Positions 6,906 to 14,386 of a DNA stretch of 37,859 bases are shown here, in pieces (the stretch's first letter is position 1; each line of letters starts with the position of its first letter). The stretch comes from Ruminococcaceae bacterium UBA6845 (GTDB taxonomy: Bacteria; Bacillota; Clostridia; Oscillospirales; Acutalibacteraceae). Both the position numbers and the translations under genes were made by a program. Where the stretch lies: contig DKDP01000051.1 of assembly GCA_002449395.1 (NCBI GenBank), forward strand, positions 1-37,859, written 5' to 3'. Under the pieces are notes generated by a model. It was not told the DNA's origin. It worked only from the letters and a program-made list of their open reading frames with translations, and searched no databases.

Positions 6906-7730
6906 TTATGCCGTTTTTCTTTTTATGATTCCCACAGCGGAGAATACGGCGAACATTATTGCGTTGACCGCAACAACGCTTGCACCCGCAGGCATTGAAA
7001 AAGCGAATGAAACAAAAAGACCGATAAAGAAGCATACAACCGAGATTACCGCCGAAACGATAACCACCTTTTTGAAAGTCTTGCATACCCTCATTGCGGT
7101 AAGTGCAGGGAAAATTATCAGGCTCGAAATCAGCATAGCGCCCATAATTCTCATACCGATAACGACCGTTATCGCTGTCAGCAATGCAATAAGGGTGTTA
7201 TACATTCCCGTTTTTGTTCCCGTTGCCGTTGCAAAATTTTCGTCAAACGTGACTGCAAAAATTTTGTTGTAAAAAACGCAGTAGAGAACGAGCACCGCCG
7301 CAGAAAGCACAATACTTATTATAACATCGGTACTGCTCATTGCAAGTATACTTCCGAACATATAGCCGTTGACATCGGAATTAAGTCCCGTTGTCATTGA
7401 CGTGACAAGTATTCCAACGGCGAGTGCAGTGCTCGATATCAAAGCGATTGCCGCATCTCCCTTTATCTTGCTGTTGTCGCTTATCCTCAACAGCAGGAAT
7501 GCCGATATGATAACAACGGGCACAGAAACCGCAAGCGGAGCAACGTTCATTGCAAGCGCTATGCACAATGCACCAAATCCGACGTGAGAAAGTCCGTCGC
7601 CGATCATTGAATATCTCTTCAAAACAAGCGTAACGCCCAGCAGAGCGGCGCAGAGAGCAACAAGCACGCCTACAATTATCGCCCTGCGCATAAATCCGTA
7701 GGAGAACATCTGAACGAACATATCAAGCAT
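6906..7730 (-). CDS. znuB: Zinc ABC transporter permease
   Basis: The membrane subunit of a metal-type (ABC-3 family) importer, 274 residues with about eight hydrophobic helices. Family text includes LKRYSMIGDGLSHVGFGA near the N-terminus and the cytoplasmic coupling region, plus GAMLISSLIIFPALTAMR. The start is ATG 7730, eight bases after GGAGG; the upstream GTG at 7739 lies inside the ribosome site. The ATG overlaps the znuC stop by 8 bases (ATGCTTGA), which suggests translational coupling. Zinc as substrate is inferred from the linked Fur-family regulator and the His-rich ZnuA; manganese remains possible for this family. Confidence 0.93.
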   Translation of the reverse strand: MLDMFVQMFSYGFMRRAIIVGVLVALCAALLGVTLVLKRYSMIGDGLSHVGFGALCIALAMNVAPLAVSVPVVIISAFLLLRISDNSKIKGDAAIALISSTALAVGILVTSMTTGLNSDVNGYMFGSILAMSSTDVIISIVLSAAVLVLYCVFYNKIFAVTFDENFATATGTKTGMYNTLIALLTAITVVIGMRIMGAMLISSLIIFPALTAMRVCKTFKKVVIVSAVISVVCFFIGLFVSFAFSMPAGASVVAVNAIMFAVFSAVGIIKRKTA

Positions 7731-8427
7731 GGCTGTCACCTCCGAGAATCCTTTTTGCCGCCGGGGTCTTTAAATATTCCTCGGTTGTTCCGAAAAAGTC
7801 GCCGTCGTGCTCCATACAAAGAATTTTATTCGCATATTGAACGGCGCTTTTGACATCGTGAGTGACCATTATAACCGTCACTCCATGCTCACGGTTAAGG
7901 TGGCTTATCAGCCTATACATATCCTCGGTCACGAAAGGATCAAGTCCCGTCGTCGGCTCGTCGAGCAGAAGGAGCCTGTCCGTTGCGCAGAGTGCCCTTG
8001 CAAGCAGAACTCTCTGCTGTTGACCGCCCGAAAGCTCATTGAAAGACTTATTTTTTATGGGATTGATCTTCATAATATCCATATTTTCTGCGGCAATCAT
8101 TCTGTCCTCCGCAGTATAGAATAGCTTTCTTTTTCCGCCGAGTCTGCCGCTGAGGACTACCTCCTTGACGCCTGCCGGGAAGTCCTTCTGCACCTGCGTT
8201 TTCTGCGGAAGATAGCCGATTTCACTCTTCTTGATACCGTTAAATTCAACTCTGCCCTCGGAGATTTTCTGTAAACCGAGGATTCCCTTGAGGAGTGTGC
8301 TTTTTCCTGCGCCGTTTTCGCCGACAATGCAGAGAAAATCCCCCTCGTCAACGGTAAAGCTGACGCCGTTGACCGCCTTGGTTGAATCGTAATTCATATG
8401 CACATTTTCACATTTCAAAAGCTGCAT
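7723..8427 (-). CDS. znuC: Zinc ABC transporter ATP-binding protein
   Basis: This 234-residue ATPase powers the ZnuABC importer from the cytoplasmic side. Walker A is GENGAGKS (36-43), the Q-loop sits in YLPQK, the ABC signature is LSGGQQQR, Walker B is LLLLDEPTTGLDP, and the H-loop is VTHD. All catalytic motifs are intact. Its ATG shares one base with the znuA stop (TGATG) and its own stop overlaps the znuB start. The three transporter genes therefore form a tightly coupled unit. Confidence 0.95.
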   Translation of the reverse strand: MQLLKCENVHMNYDSTKAVNGVSFTVDEGDFLCIVGENGAGKSTLLKGILGLQKISEGRVEFNGIKKSEIGYLPQKTQVQKDFPAGVKEVVLSGRLGGKRKLFYTAEDRMIAAENMDIMKINPIKNKSFNELSGGQQQRVLLARALCATDRLLLLDEPTTGLDPFVTEDMYRLISHLNREHGVTVIMVTHDVKSAVQYANKILCMEHDGDFFGTTEEYLKTPAAKRILGGDSHA

Positions 8428-9368
8428 CAGTTCAGCGCCTCCTTTAAGTTATAATAATTCTGCCGCATAAGCGATAGATAGCTCTCTCCCCTCTTCATCT
8501 CGTCCGACGAGATATTGTGGCAGGAATGAAGCAGCAGCATTTTCACTCCCGTTTCCGTCGAAACAGCCCTTGCAATTTTCGGCTCGGTCAGTTCCTCATA
8601 GAAAATTACGGGAATTTTGTCCGTTTTGATTTTGTCGATTATGCCTGCCATTACGGTTGCACTCGGCTCAGTGTTATCGACGCAGGAGTCAAAAGCCGCC
8701 GTGAATTGTATTCCGAACTCGTGGGTGAAATTTTTCATTGCAAATCTCGATCCCGAAACAATTTCGGTTCGTTTTGAGGTTTTTACAAGCTCGGAGATAT
8801 CGTCTCTGAGCGCAAGAATCCGATCGGAATAAGCCTTGGCGTTTTGGCTGTAATAATCCGCATTATCGGGATCAAGTCCGCCCATCGTCTTTGCAATACA
8901 GTTAACCATATCCGCCGCCGTGTCGAGATTCGTCCAGATATGCTCGTCCGTCTCCCCCTCGTCGTGGTCATCGTGGTCGTCGCCGTGATGATGCTCGTGC
9001 TCGTGACCGTTTATACTGATGCCGAGCCTGTCGGCGATCTCAACCTTTTGAACCTTGGAATCTGCAATTGAATCAATAATCTGTGTAACCCACGTTTCCG
9101 TGTGCTCGCTGACATAGAAAAAGATGTCGGCGTTTTCCAGCTCGATAATATCCTTTGGCGTCGGCTCATACGAATGACTTTCCACGCCCGTAGGCAGAAG
9201 CATTTTAACGTCCGCCCTGTCGCCTGCAACCTGACGCGCAAAATCGTACGGCGCAAAAATAGAACAGACGACGCTCAGCCTCTCGCTCTTTTGCGGTGCT
9301 GAATACGAACAGCCGCAGAGAAACAGCAGAAGAACGGTCAGCAGAATCGCCGTTATTTTATTTTTCAT
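8427..9368 (-). CDS. znuA: Zinc ABC transporter substrate-binding lipoprotein
   Basis: A 313-residue cluster A-I solute-binding protein. A lipoprotein signal ends in LCGC with the lipidated Cys at about residue 20, so it is anchored outside the membrane. Metal ligands are seen as H65 in VESHSYEPTP and H143 in DEHIWTN, with a later HEF motif. Between them lies a His/Asp-rich loop (about 121-143, with HEHEHHHGDDHDDHD), typical of zinc-specific members and absent from manganese ones. It overlaps zur by 11 bases and znuC by one. Confidence 0.95.
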   Translation of the reverse strand: MKNKITAILLTVLLLFLCGCSYSAPQKSERLSVVCSIFAPYDFARQVAGDRADVKMLLPTGVESHSYEPTPKDIIELENADIFFYVSEHTETWVTQIIDSIADSKVQKVEIADRLGISINGHEHEHHHGDDHDDHDEGETDEHIWTNLDTAADMVNCIAKTMGGLDPDNADYYSQNAKAYSDRILALRDDISELVKTSKRTEIVSGSRFAMKNFTHEFGIQFTAAFDSCVDNTEPSATVMAGIIDKIKTDKIPVIFYEELTEPKIARAVSTETGVKMLLLHSCHNISSDEMKRGESYLSLMRQNYYNLKEALN

Positions 9369-9777
9369 CCAATGCCTCCCTACATTTGTCGCACACTCCG
9401 TAAAGCACCGTTTTTTCCGGACTTATCACAAAGCCGTGGTGTTCAAGAATATGCCCCGCAACCTCATCGAGGTAACCGCATTCAACGTGAATAAGTCTGC
9501 CGCACTCCGAACATTTGAGATGGTAATGTGATGTGCAGTCTCCGTCTTTGTCGATATATTCAAAGCAAGCGCTCTGTCCCTCTTCTGCGATATATTTACG
9601 AACCGTGCCCTGCTTCACCAGCTTATCAAGATGGCGGTAAACAGTAGCCTTACCGACCGAATTGCCCGTCTTTGCAAGCTCGGCGATGATATCGTCGGCG
9701 GTAAAGTGCTTGCCCGGCTGTTCCTGCAAAAAAGAGAGTATCAGACTGCCCTGTTTTGTGTTATATGAAATTTCCAT
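9358..9777 (-). CDS. zur: Fur-family metal regulator, probably Zur
   Basis: A 139-residue Fur-family repressor. The N-terminal winged helix contains VGKATVYRHLDKLVKQG (41-57). The C-terminal dimer domain has both structural zinc pairs, C89-C92 (CSEC) and C129-C132 (CDKC). Further candidate sensing ligands are HYH (84-86), C100 and HH (113-114). As first gene of the znuACB operon it most likely represses its own operon when zinc is plentiful. PerR or Fur are alternatives by sequence alone; the operon context favours Zur. ATG 9777 has GAGG about 9 bases upstream, immediately next to the palindromic operator. Confidence 0.9.
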   Translation of the reverse strand: MEISYNTKQGSLILSFLQEQPGKHFTADDIIAELAKTGNSVGKATVYRHLDKLVKQGTVRKYIAEEGQSACFEYIDKDGDCTSHYHLKCSECGRLIHVECGYLDEVAGHILEHHGFVISPEKTVLYGVCDKCREALDEK

Positions 9778-9789
9778 TTTGTTCGCCTC

Positions 9790-9822
9790 ACAATATGAAA
9801 CTGAATTTCAATTTCATATTGT
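9790..9822. promoter_or_regulatory. Probable Zur operator (33-bp palindrome)
   Basis: Two 16-base arms (9790-9805 and 9807-9822) are inverted around T9806 with only one mismatch. The outer arm is ACAATATGAAA and the inner half is TGAA/TTCA. It covers the -10 box and the expected start of the zur transcript, as a repressor site should. The TGAAA...TTTCA spacing suggests more than one Fur-family dimer. Confidence 0.85.
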
Positions 9823-9846
9823 ACTCCCTATTCCCTGTTTTGTCAA
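9818..9846 (-). promoter_or_regulatory. Promoter of the zur-znuACB operon
   Basis: Perfect TTGACA (9841-9846), 17-base spacer and TACAAT (9818-9823) on the minus strand. The -10 box overlaps the end of the palindromic operator. Confidence 0.9.
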
Positions 9847-9854
9847 CACTTTGC

Positions 9855-9883
9855 TTGCCATAATAATTATTGTGTGATAGAAT
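9855..9883 (+). promoter_or_regulatory. Promoter of the small lipoprotein gene
   Basis: TTGCCA (9855-9860), 17-base spacer and TAGAAT (9878-9883) on the plus strand, divergent from the zur promoter and only 9 bases from its -35 box. Confidence 0.65.
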
Positions 9884-9885
9884 AA

Positions 9886-9927
9886 TTAAGGCTATACCGC
9901 ACAACCGAGTTGTGCGAATCGCCTTAA
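9886..9927 (+). promoter_or_regulatory. Leader hairpin before the lipoprotein gene
   Basis: Outer arms TTAAGGC and GCCTTAA (9886-9892, 9921-9927) and inner arms CGCACAAC and GTTGTGCG (9898-9905, 9909-9916) form a two-part hairpin at the start of the 5' leader. No T run follows, so it is not a terminator. Confidence 0.6.
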
Positions 9928-9947
9928 ATATTGAAAGGATTTATTCT

Positions 9948-10349
9948 ATGAAAAAAGTCATTTCATTTTTTATATGTATTTTTCTGATTTTCTCCCTCTC
10001 CTCCTGCTCTGTTGAGAAAACTCCCATTCTTGATAACAGCGACAAGAGCTATTTTGTTGATTTCTACACCGATGACGAATATGTTTACATCGAGTGTGTA
10101 CTGAATATTTATAATCCAAACAACACCGAATCCGAGGTAAAAATTTCCGCAATTGACAACGAGGATGTTGAAATAGGTCTGCTGAAGAATGCGGATCTGA
10201 CGGCGGTGGAAAAGGACAGCGGCAAGGATGTTTTCAGGCTGAAAAGCGGAGAGAACACCGTAACGGTACTGTTCCGTGGCGACTATGCCGGAATTTATCA
10301 GATAACCGAACGTGCAATTCCGAGATTTATTTACATTACGGAAAATTGA
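9948..10349 (+). CDS. Small hypothetical lipoprotein
   Basis: I do not recognise a family. The 133-residue product starts with a lipoprotein signal (MKKVISFF, a hydrophobic core, then LSSC with Cys about residue 20), so it should be anchored on the outer face of the membrane. The mature part is acidic and rich in beta-forming stretches such as YVYIECVLNIYNPN and NTVTVLFRGDYAGIYQ, suggesting a single small Ig-like or beta-sandwich domain. I chose ATG 9948, which has AAAGGA upstream; an upstream in-frame start would bury the signal peptide. It is monocistronic, with its own promoter, a hairpin leader and a terminator. It is divergent from the zinc operon, but no operator copy lies on its own promoter beyond proximity. 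Confidence 0.82.
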   Translation: MKKVISFFICIFLIFSLSSCSVEKTPILDNSDKSYFVDFYTDDEYVYIECVLNIYNPNNTESEVKISAIDNEDVEIGLLKNADLTAVEKDSGKDVFRLKSGENTVTVLFRGDYAGIYQITERAIPRFIYITEN

Positions 10350-10352
10350 GCA

Positions 10353-10390
10353 AAAAAGCTGTGACGAAAAATTTCGTCACAGCTCTTTTA
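10353..10390. terminator. Bidirectional terminator
   Basis: Arms AGCTGTGACGAAA and TTTCGTCACAGCT (10357-10369 and 10372-10384) have T runs on both sides. It serves the lipoprotein gene on the plus strand and the hydrolase-like gene, which ends at 10392, on the minus strand. Confidence 0.93.
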
Positions 10391-10391
10391 A

Positions 10392-11984
10392 TTACATAAA
10401 TATCTTTTTGATCTGCTCAAGAATAATCTTCACAACATTGAGCATCAGATTTTTAAGCAGTGTGAAGAAGCCGGGGCGTTCGATCGGATCGCCCTTATCT
10501 TCCTTTGTCATCGGGCGGATCGTATCGCCGTCATTCTCCTTACCCTCATAGGCAAGGTACTGCGGATAATTTTCGTCGCTGAATACCGTCATCTGCTCGC
10601 CGTCGGATCTGAGGATCTTATAAATCAGCGGGCAAAGAATCCTCGGATAGCAGTTGTGCTTCATATTCTGAATATACCATGTGGTGTCGGGGAAGAGCGT
10701 CTTTGATGCGTCAACCGCAAGATCGGGAGAAATATATTTTTCCGTTCCGTCGAGCTTTGCATTATTAATGTACTCCTCATCGAATGTACTGCCGATCGGA
10801 GCGGTAACCGTTCCGGGTGCCTGCTGTTCGCAGGTAACGATCATATCGCTCTGCTGATTTGCATCATACACGATCGGATAAAGCTGATAGCCGTACTTTG
10901 CAATAACCGAAACTCTTACTCCGTCGGCTTCCATTTCCTTATACATTGTTGTGAGCTTTGATCCTACCGTTTCGTGGTAATGATTGAGCTTTGCGATAAG
11001 TCCCGCATATTCGTCCTCAACGCCTGCAAAGATATAGTCCCTTGCCTCTTCAAATCTGTCGGCGGAAACCATCGACCAGTAGCCGGGAGTTGTTCCGTAG
11101 CAGACACGCATAACGTCGGGTGTGACATATCTTGCAACCTTTGTGGCAGTCTTGTTGAAATAATCCATTGTCATTCCGAGACCGTTGAGCTTATTGCTGA
11201 GGGTGATAACCTCCTTAAGCAAGGTCAGCGGAAGTGAATCGTCGAGATTCTGATTTGCGAAGAAATCAACCGCATCCGCATCAAAATAAAGCTCGCCGTT
11301 GAACAGGGAATCCGTAACCTCGGTGCCGAAGCAGATCGGGTTATAAAGAACAACGTCGTCAATATCCTCCCAGCCGTATTCGGCAAGGTATGCGGAAAGA
11401 ATCGTTGTGCCGAGACATCTTGCAAGGATCTTGATACGTGAATGACCCGTTACTTCCTTAACCGCCTGAATGTACTCGTGAAGATCGTCCGCAATATCGC
11501 AGGGATCGAGACGGCAGTCATACTGATAGAAGTATTTATAGAGCTCATTCGTTGCGCCCTGAGCGTCATTTACATCATTGGACGGCTTATGAACGTCATA
11601 GATCGGGTTATTCTTCCAATAAGCGCTCGTGTTGTAGCCGGAGTTGTTGGCAATTTCACCGTTTTTGTCCAGTGCGAAATCCTTGTAAGCCTCCGCCATA
11701 TAGCTTGTAAAAAGGGTCTTAAACTCAGAAAAATCGTCCGTCAGGTATCCCCTTGTATAAACGGGAACAAGCTCCTTAAGAGCATTTTCAACGAATCCGT
11801 CGGGAACATACGGAAGCGACTGACTGTTCGGGTCATCCCTATCCACAAGGATCGGTGCTCGGCCACGGACATAGATAATGGGTTCTGTGTCGCAATTGCA
11901 CGAATCTTCTGCAACCGCACTCATAGGAGCGACGATCATAACGAAGATTACCAGGGTCAAAAATACTGCTAAAAACTTTTTCAA
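10392..11984 (-). CDS. Secreted alpha/beta-hydrolase-like protein with a Cys nucleophile elbow
   Basis: The 530-residue product has a signal peptide (MKKFLAVFL ... SAVAED). The region PIIYVRGRAPIL (about 35-46), then a helix DLHEYIQAVKEVTGHSRIKI, then ARCLGTTILSAYLAEYG (188-204), looks like the lipase/esterase core: first strand with oxyanion loop, strand 5 and the nucleophile elbow. The expected G-x-S-x-G reads A-R-C-L-G, putting Cys190 where Ser would be. A possible acid/His pair is seen in YPIVYDANQ and NMKHNCYPR. The C-terminus is a hydrophobic/basic helix (LLKNLMLNVVKIILEQ) that may sit on the membrane. Start TTG 11984 has AGGAG 8 bases upstream. It lies 52 bases after the ABC-F gene with no terminator, so it may be the last gene of the peptide operon. 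Substrate is unknown. Confidence 0.7.
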   Translation of the reverse strand: MKKFLAVFLTLVIFVMIVAPMSAVAEDSCNCDTEPIIYVRGRAPILVDRDDPNSQSLPYVPDGFVENALKELVPVYTRGYLTDDFSEFKTLFTSYMAEAYKDFALDKNGEIANNSGYNTSAYWKNNPIYDVHKPSNDVNDAQGATNELYKYFYQYDCRLDPCDIADDLHEYIQAVKEVTGHSRIKILARCLGTTILSAYLAEYGWEDIDDVVLYNPICFGTEVTDSLFNGELYFDADAVDFFANQNLDDSLPLTLLKEVITLSNKLNGLGMTMDYFNKTATKVARYVTPDVMRVCYGTTPGYWSMVSADRFEEARDYIFAGVEDEYAGLIAKLNHYHETVGSKLTTMYKEMEADGVRVSVIAKYGYQLYPIVYDANQQSDMIVTCEQQAPGTVTAPIGSTFDEEYINNAKLDGTEKYISPDLAVDASKTLFPDTTWYIQNMKHNCYPRILCPLIYKILRSDGEQMTVFSDENYPQYLAYEGKENDGDTIRPMTKEDKGDPIERPGFFTLLKNLMLNVVKIILEQIKKIFM

Positions 11985-12036
11985 AATTATCTCTCCTTTT
12001 GATTTATTTTGAGTTTATATGAAATCCCGCTTACTC

Positions 12037-13641
12037 TCAGCCGTTTTCTTCCTTGGCTGCAAGCTCGTCAAGATATTCATCATAGGTGATGTTCTTATCA
12101 TAGAAGCTGCCTGTTGTTACATCAATAATTCTATCGGCAATCGTCTGAACAAACTGATGGTCGTGCGAAGTGAAAAGAACCGTCTCGGGGAAGTTGATAA
12201 TTCCCTTATTGAGGGATTCGATGGACTCAAGGTCAAGGTGGTTCGTCGGCTCATCAAAGATCAGAACGTTAGCGCCCGAAAGCATCATCTTGCAAAGCAT
12301 ACAGCGAACTCGCTCGCCGCCGGAAAGAACCTTTGCTTTCTTTGTTGCCTCTTCGCCCGAGAACATCAGTCTGCCGAGCCAGCCTCTGACATCGCTTTCA
12401 AAGACAAGATCGGAGTACCTTCTCACCCAGTCGATAAGCGAATCCTCACATCCGTCAAAGAACTCCGAGTTGTCCGACGGAAAATAGGACTGGGATGTGG
12501 TAACGCCCCATTTGAACGTGCCCTCGTCAGGTTCAAGCTCGCCGACAAGAATTTTGAAAAGCGTTGTTTTGGCAAGTCCGTCTGTACCGACAAATGCGAC
12601 CTTTTCACGGGGTTTTATCGTGAATGAAACATTGTCGAGAACCTTTCTGTCACCGATCGTCTTGCTGATTCCGGATACAGTCAGAAGCTCGTTGCCGACC
12701 TCACGGTCGGGCTTGAACGAAACGAACGGAAAACGCCTTGAAGAAACGGGCATATCCTCAATATTAAGCTCGTCGAGGAGCTTTTTACGGCTTGTAGCCT
12801 GCTTGGATTTTGAAGCGTTTGCACTGAACCTTGCGATAAATTCCTGCAATTCCTTTTTCTTTTGCTCGGCCTTTTTGTTCTGCTCTCTGAGCTGCCGCTG
12901 GGCGATCTGCGTATAATCATACCAGAAATCATAGTTGCCGACATACATCTCAATCTTACCGAAGTCGATATCGACAATATGGGTACAAACCTTGTTGAGG
13001 AAGTGTCTGTCATGGGAAACAACGATAACCGTGCTTTCAAGATCAATAAGAAAGTCCTCAAGCCATCTGATCGCCGCTACATCAAGGTGGTTCGTCGGCT
13101 CATCCATAAGAAGAATATCCGGGTTGCCGAAAAGCGCCTGTGCAAGAAGAACCTTAACCTTGATATCATTATCAAGCTCGCTCATCTTGGCATAATGAAA
13201 CTCGTTTGTAACTCCGAGACCGTTAAGAAGAATCTCGGCATCGCTTTCTGCGCTCCAGCCGCCCATCTCGGCAAATTCTTCCTCAAGCTCGCTGACCTTG
13301 ATTCCGTCCTCCTCGGTGAAGTCCTCTTTCATATAGAGGGCTTCCTTTTCGTCCATTACCTCGCACAGGTGCGGATTGCCCATAAGCACCGTGCGAATAA
13401 CGTCGTATTCGTCAAATGCGAAGTGATCCTGCCTCAATACGGACATTCTCTCGCCCGGGGTAATTATAACCTCACCCTTGTTCGGCTCAATCTCGCCCGA
13501 AAGGATCTTTAAGAATGTAGACTTTCCCGCTCCGTTAGCGCCTATAAGTCCATAGCAATTTCCGTCTGTAAATTTGAGATCTGCTCCCTTGAACAGCTCT
13601 CTTCCGCCATACTGTAAGCTGACATTAACCGTACTTATCAA
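12037..13641 (-). CDS. ABC-F family ATPase (YbiT/YkpA-like)
   Basis: A soluble 534-residue protein with two ABC domains joined by a charged linker and no membrane segments. ABC-F proteins bind the ribosome; some free it from antibiotics, others tune translation. Domain 1 has Walker A GANGAGKST and Walker B ILLMDEPTNHLD. Its signature is degenerate (MSELDNDIKVKV in place of LSGGQ). The linker (about 245-305) is rich in Lys, Glu and Gln. Domain 2 has Walker A GTDGLAKTT, with Ala for the third Gly, a normal LSGGERVR signature and LIFDEPTNHLD. Start TTG 13641 with GGGAG upstream. It begins 27 bases after the protease gene on the same strand with no terminator, so it may be part of the peptide operon. 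A housekeeping role is the main alternative. Confidence 0.92.
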   Translation of the reverse strand: MISTVNVSLQYGGRELFKGADLKFTDGNCYGLIGANGAGKSTFLKILSGEIEPNKGEVIITPGERMSVLRQDHFAFDEYDVIRTVLMGNPHLCEVMDEKEALYMKEDFTEEDGIKVSELEEEFAEMGGWSAESDAEILLNGLGVTNEFHYAKMSELDNDIKVKVLLAQALFGNPDILLMDEPTNHLDVAAIRWLEDFLIDLESTVIVVSHDRHFLNKVCTHIVDIDFGKIEMYVGNYDFWYDYTQIAQRQLREQNKKAEQKKKELQEFIARFSANASKSKQATSRKKLLDELNIEDMPVSSRRFPFVSFKPDREVGNELLTVSGISKTIGDRKVLDNVSFTIKPREKVAFVGTDGLAKTTLFKILVGELEPDEGTFKWGVTTSQSYFPSDNSEFFDGCEDSLIDWVRRYSDLVFESDVRGWLGRLMFSGEEATKKAKVLSGGERVRCMLCKMMLSGANVLIFDEPTNHLDLESIESLNKGIINFPETVLFTSHDHQFVQTIADRIIDVTTGSFYDKNITYDEYLDELAAKEENG

Positions 13642-13668
13642 AACTATATCTCCCTGATTTTGCTATAT

Positions 13669-14136
13669 TTATCTTTTAACAAGATATTTTACAAATTTAT
13701 AAACCTGACTCTTAAATCCGTAATACGTTTTTCTGATAAAACGGATAAGCGGCAAAAATCTGACATACATCAGATAATCCCGATCGGTCACATTATGCAC
13801 CTTGCCGTTGCGCTCAATGCTTTTCAGCACGCCGATTATCTGGTCACGGCGAACATTGTATTCATTGTCCCACTGATTGTCGCCGCGCATAACATATGTG
13901 CCCGCATTGACATACATAACACGGTGAAGAATGAATCTTCCGTTGTCACGCTGGTAGAAAACAACGTCGCCCGCCTTTATATCCTTTTTCGGTTTAACAA
14001 GAGTCACCGTATCCTTTCTGTCCCGTATAATCGGGAGCATACTGCGCCCTGCGGAAACGAAAGAAACCTCGCCGTTCTTATCGAGTGTTTCACGGATAAG
14101 CGGTTCCATTTCATTAAGGCTTATTTTCTCACTCAA
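13669..14136 (-). CDS. S24/S26 (signal-peptidase-like) serine protease
   Basis: A 155-residue protein with the S26/S24 fold. The nucleophile motif is GRSMLPII with Ser32. A second motif, FILHRV, supplies His71 where bacterial signal peptidases have Lys. A third motif is RGDNQ with Asp86. This Ser-His pattern is that of SipW/eukaryotic-type signal peptidases. There is no N-terminal membrane anchor; the C-terminus is basic and amphipathic (MYVRFLPLIRFIRKTYYGF) and could bind the membrane. In this operon it is the likely leader peptidase for the 52-residue peptide, an inference from context. Start TTG 14136 overlaps the end of the PqqD-like gene by 8 bases (TTGAGTGA) and has AAGGAG 9 bases upstream. 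Confidence 0.88.
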   Translation of the reverse strand: MSEKISLNEMEPLIRETLDKNGEVSFVSAGRSMLPIIRDRKDTVTLVKPKKDIKAGDVVFYQRDNGRFILHRVMYVNAGTYVMRGDNQWDNEYNVRRDQIIGVLKSIERNGKVHNVTDRDYLMYVRFLPLIRFIRKTYYGFKSQVYKFVKYLVKR

Positions 14137-14386
14137 GTATATCTGCTCCTTTTAAGGACTCTATAAACTCCTCGACATCTTTCCTTATCTCGTCGGGCTG
14201 AGTGTTACATTCCTTTGCAAGCTCCGCAACAACCGTCTCTGTGTCTGCGCCCTCGCTGAGCTTGTTCCAGATAAATGTGCCCGTTTCGTTAACTGTTATA
14301 AGTCCTGTGAAATTTATTCCCCCGGGAGCCACAACAATGCTTTTGTCCCCTACTTTTCTGAGTCTGTAACCGTCTTTAATTTTCAC
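14129..14386 (-). CDS. PqqD-like RiPP recognition element protein
   Basis: PqqD-family proteins are small winged-helix domains that bind the leader of a ribosomally made peptide and present it to the modifying enzymes. This 85-residue product shows the pattern: a three-stranded start with KIKDGYRLRKVGDKSIVV, then INFTGLITVNETGTFIWNKLSEG, which is the family's usual N-x-x-A/G-x-x-I-W-x-L-L text, then a C-terminal helical part with VVAELAKEC and EIRKDVEEFIESL. Start GTG 14386 lies 8 bases after GGAGG; an in-frame GTG at 14395 overlaps that site. It overlaps the exporter gene by 11 bases and the protease gene by 8, so the three are tightly coupled. Confidence 0.88.
   Translation of the reverse strand: MKIKDGYRLRKVGDKSIVVAPGGINFTGLITVNETGTFIWNKLSEGADTETVVAELAKECNTQPDEIRKDVEEFIESLKGADILE

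Noticed and set aside
12862..13512. 216-residue ORF on the plus strand
   Set aside because: Antisense shadow of the ABC-F gene with its Walker motifs.
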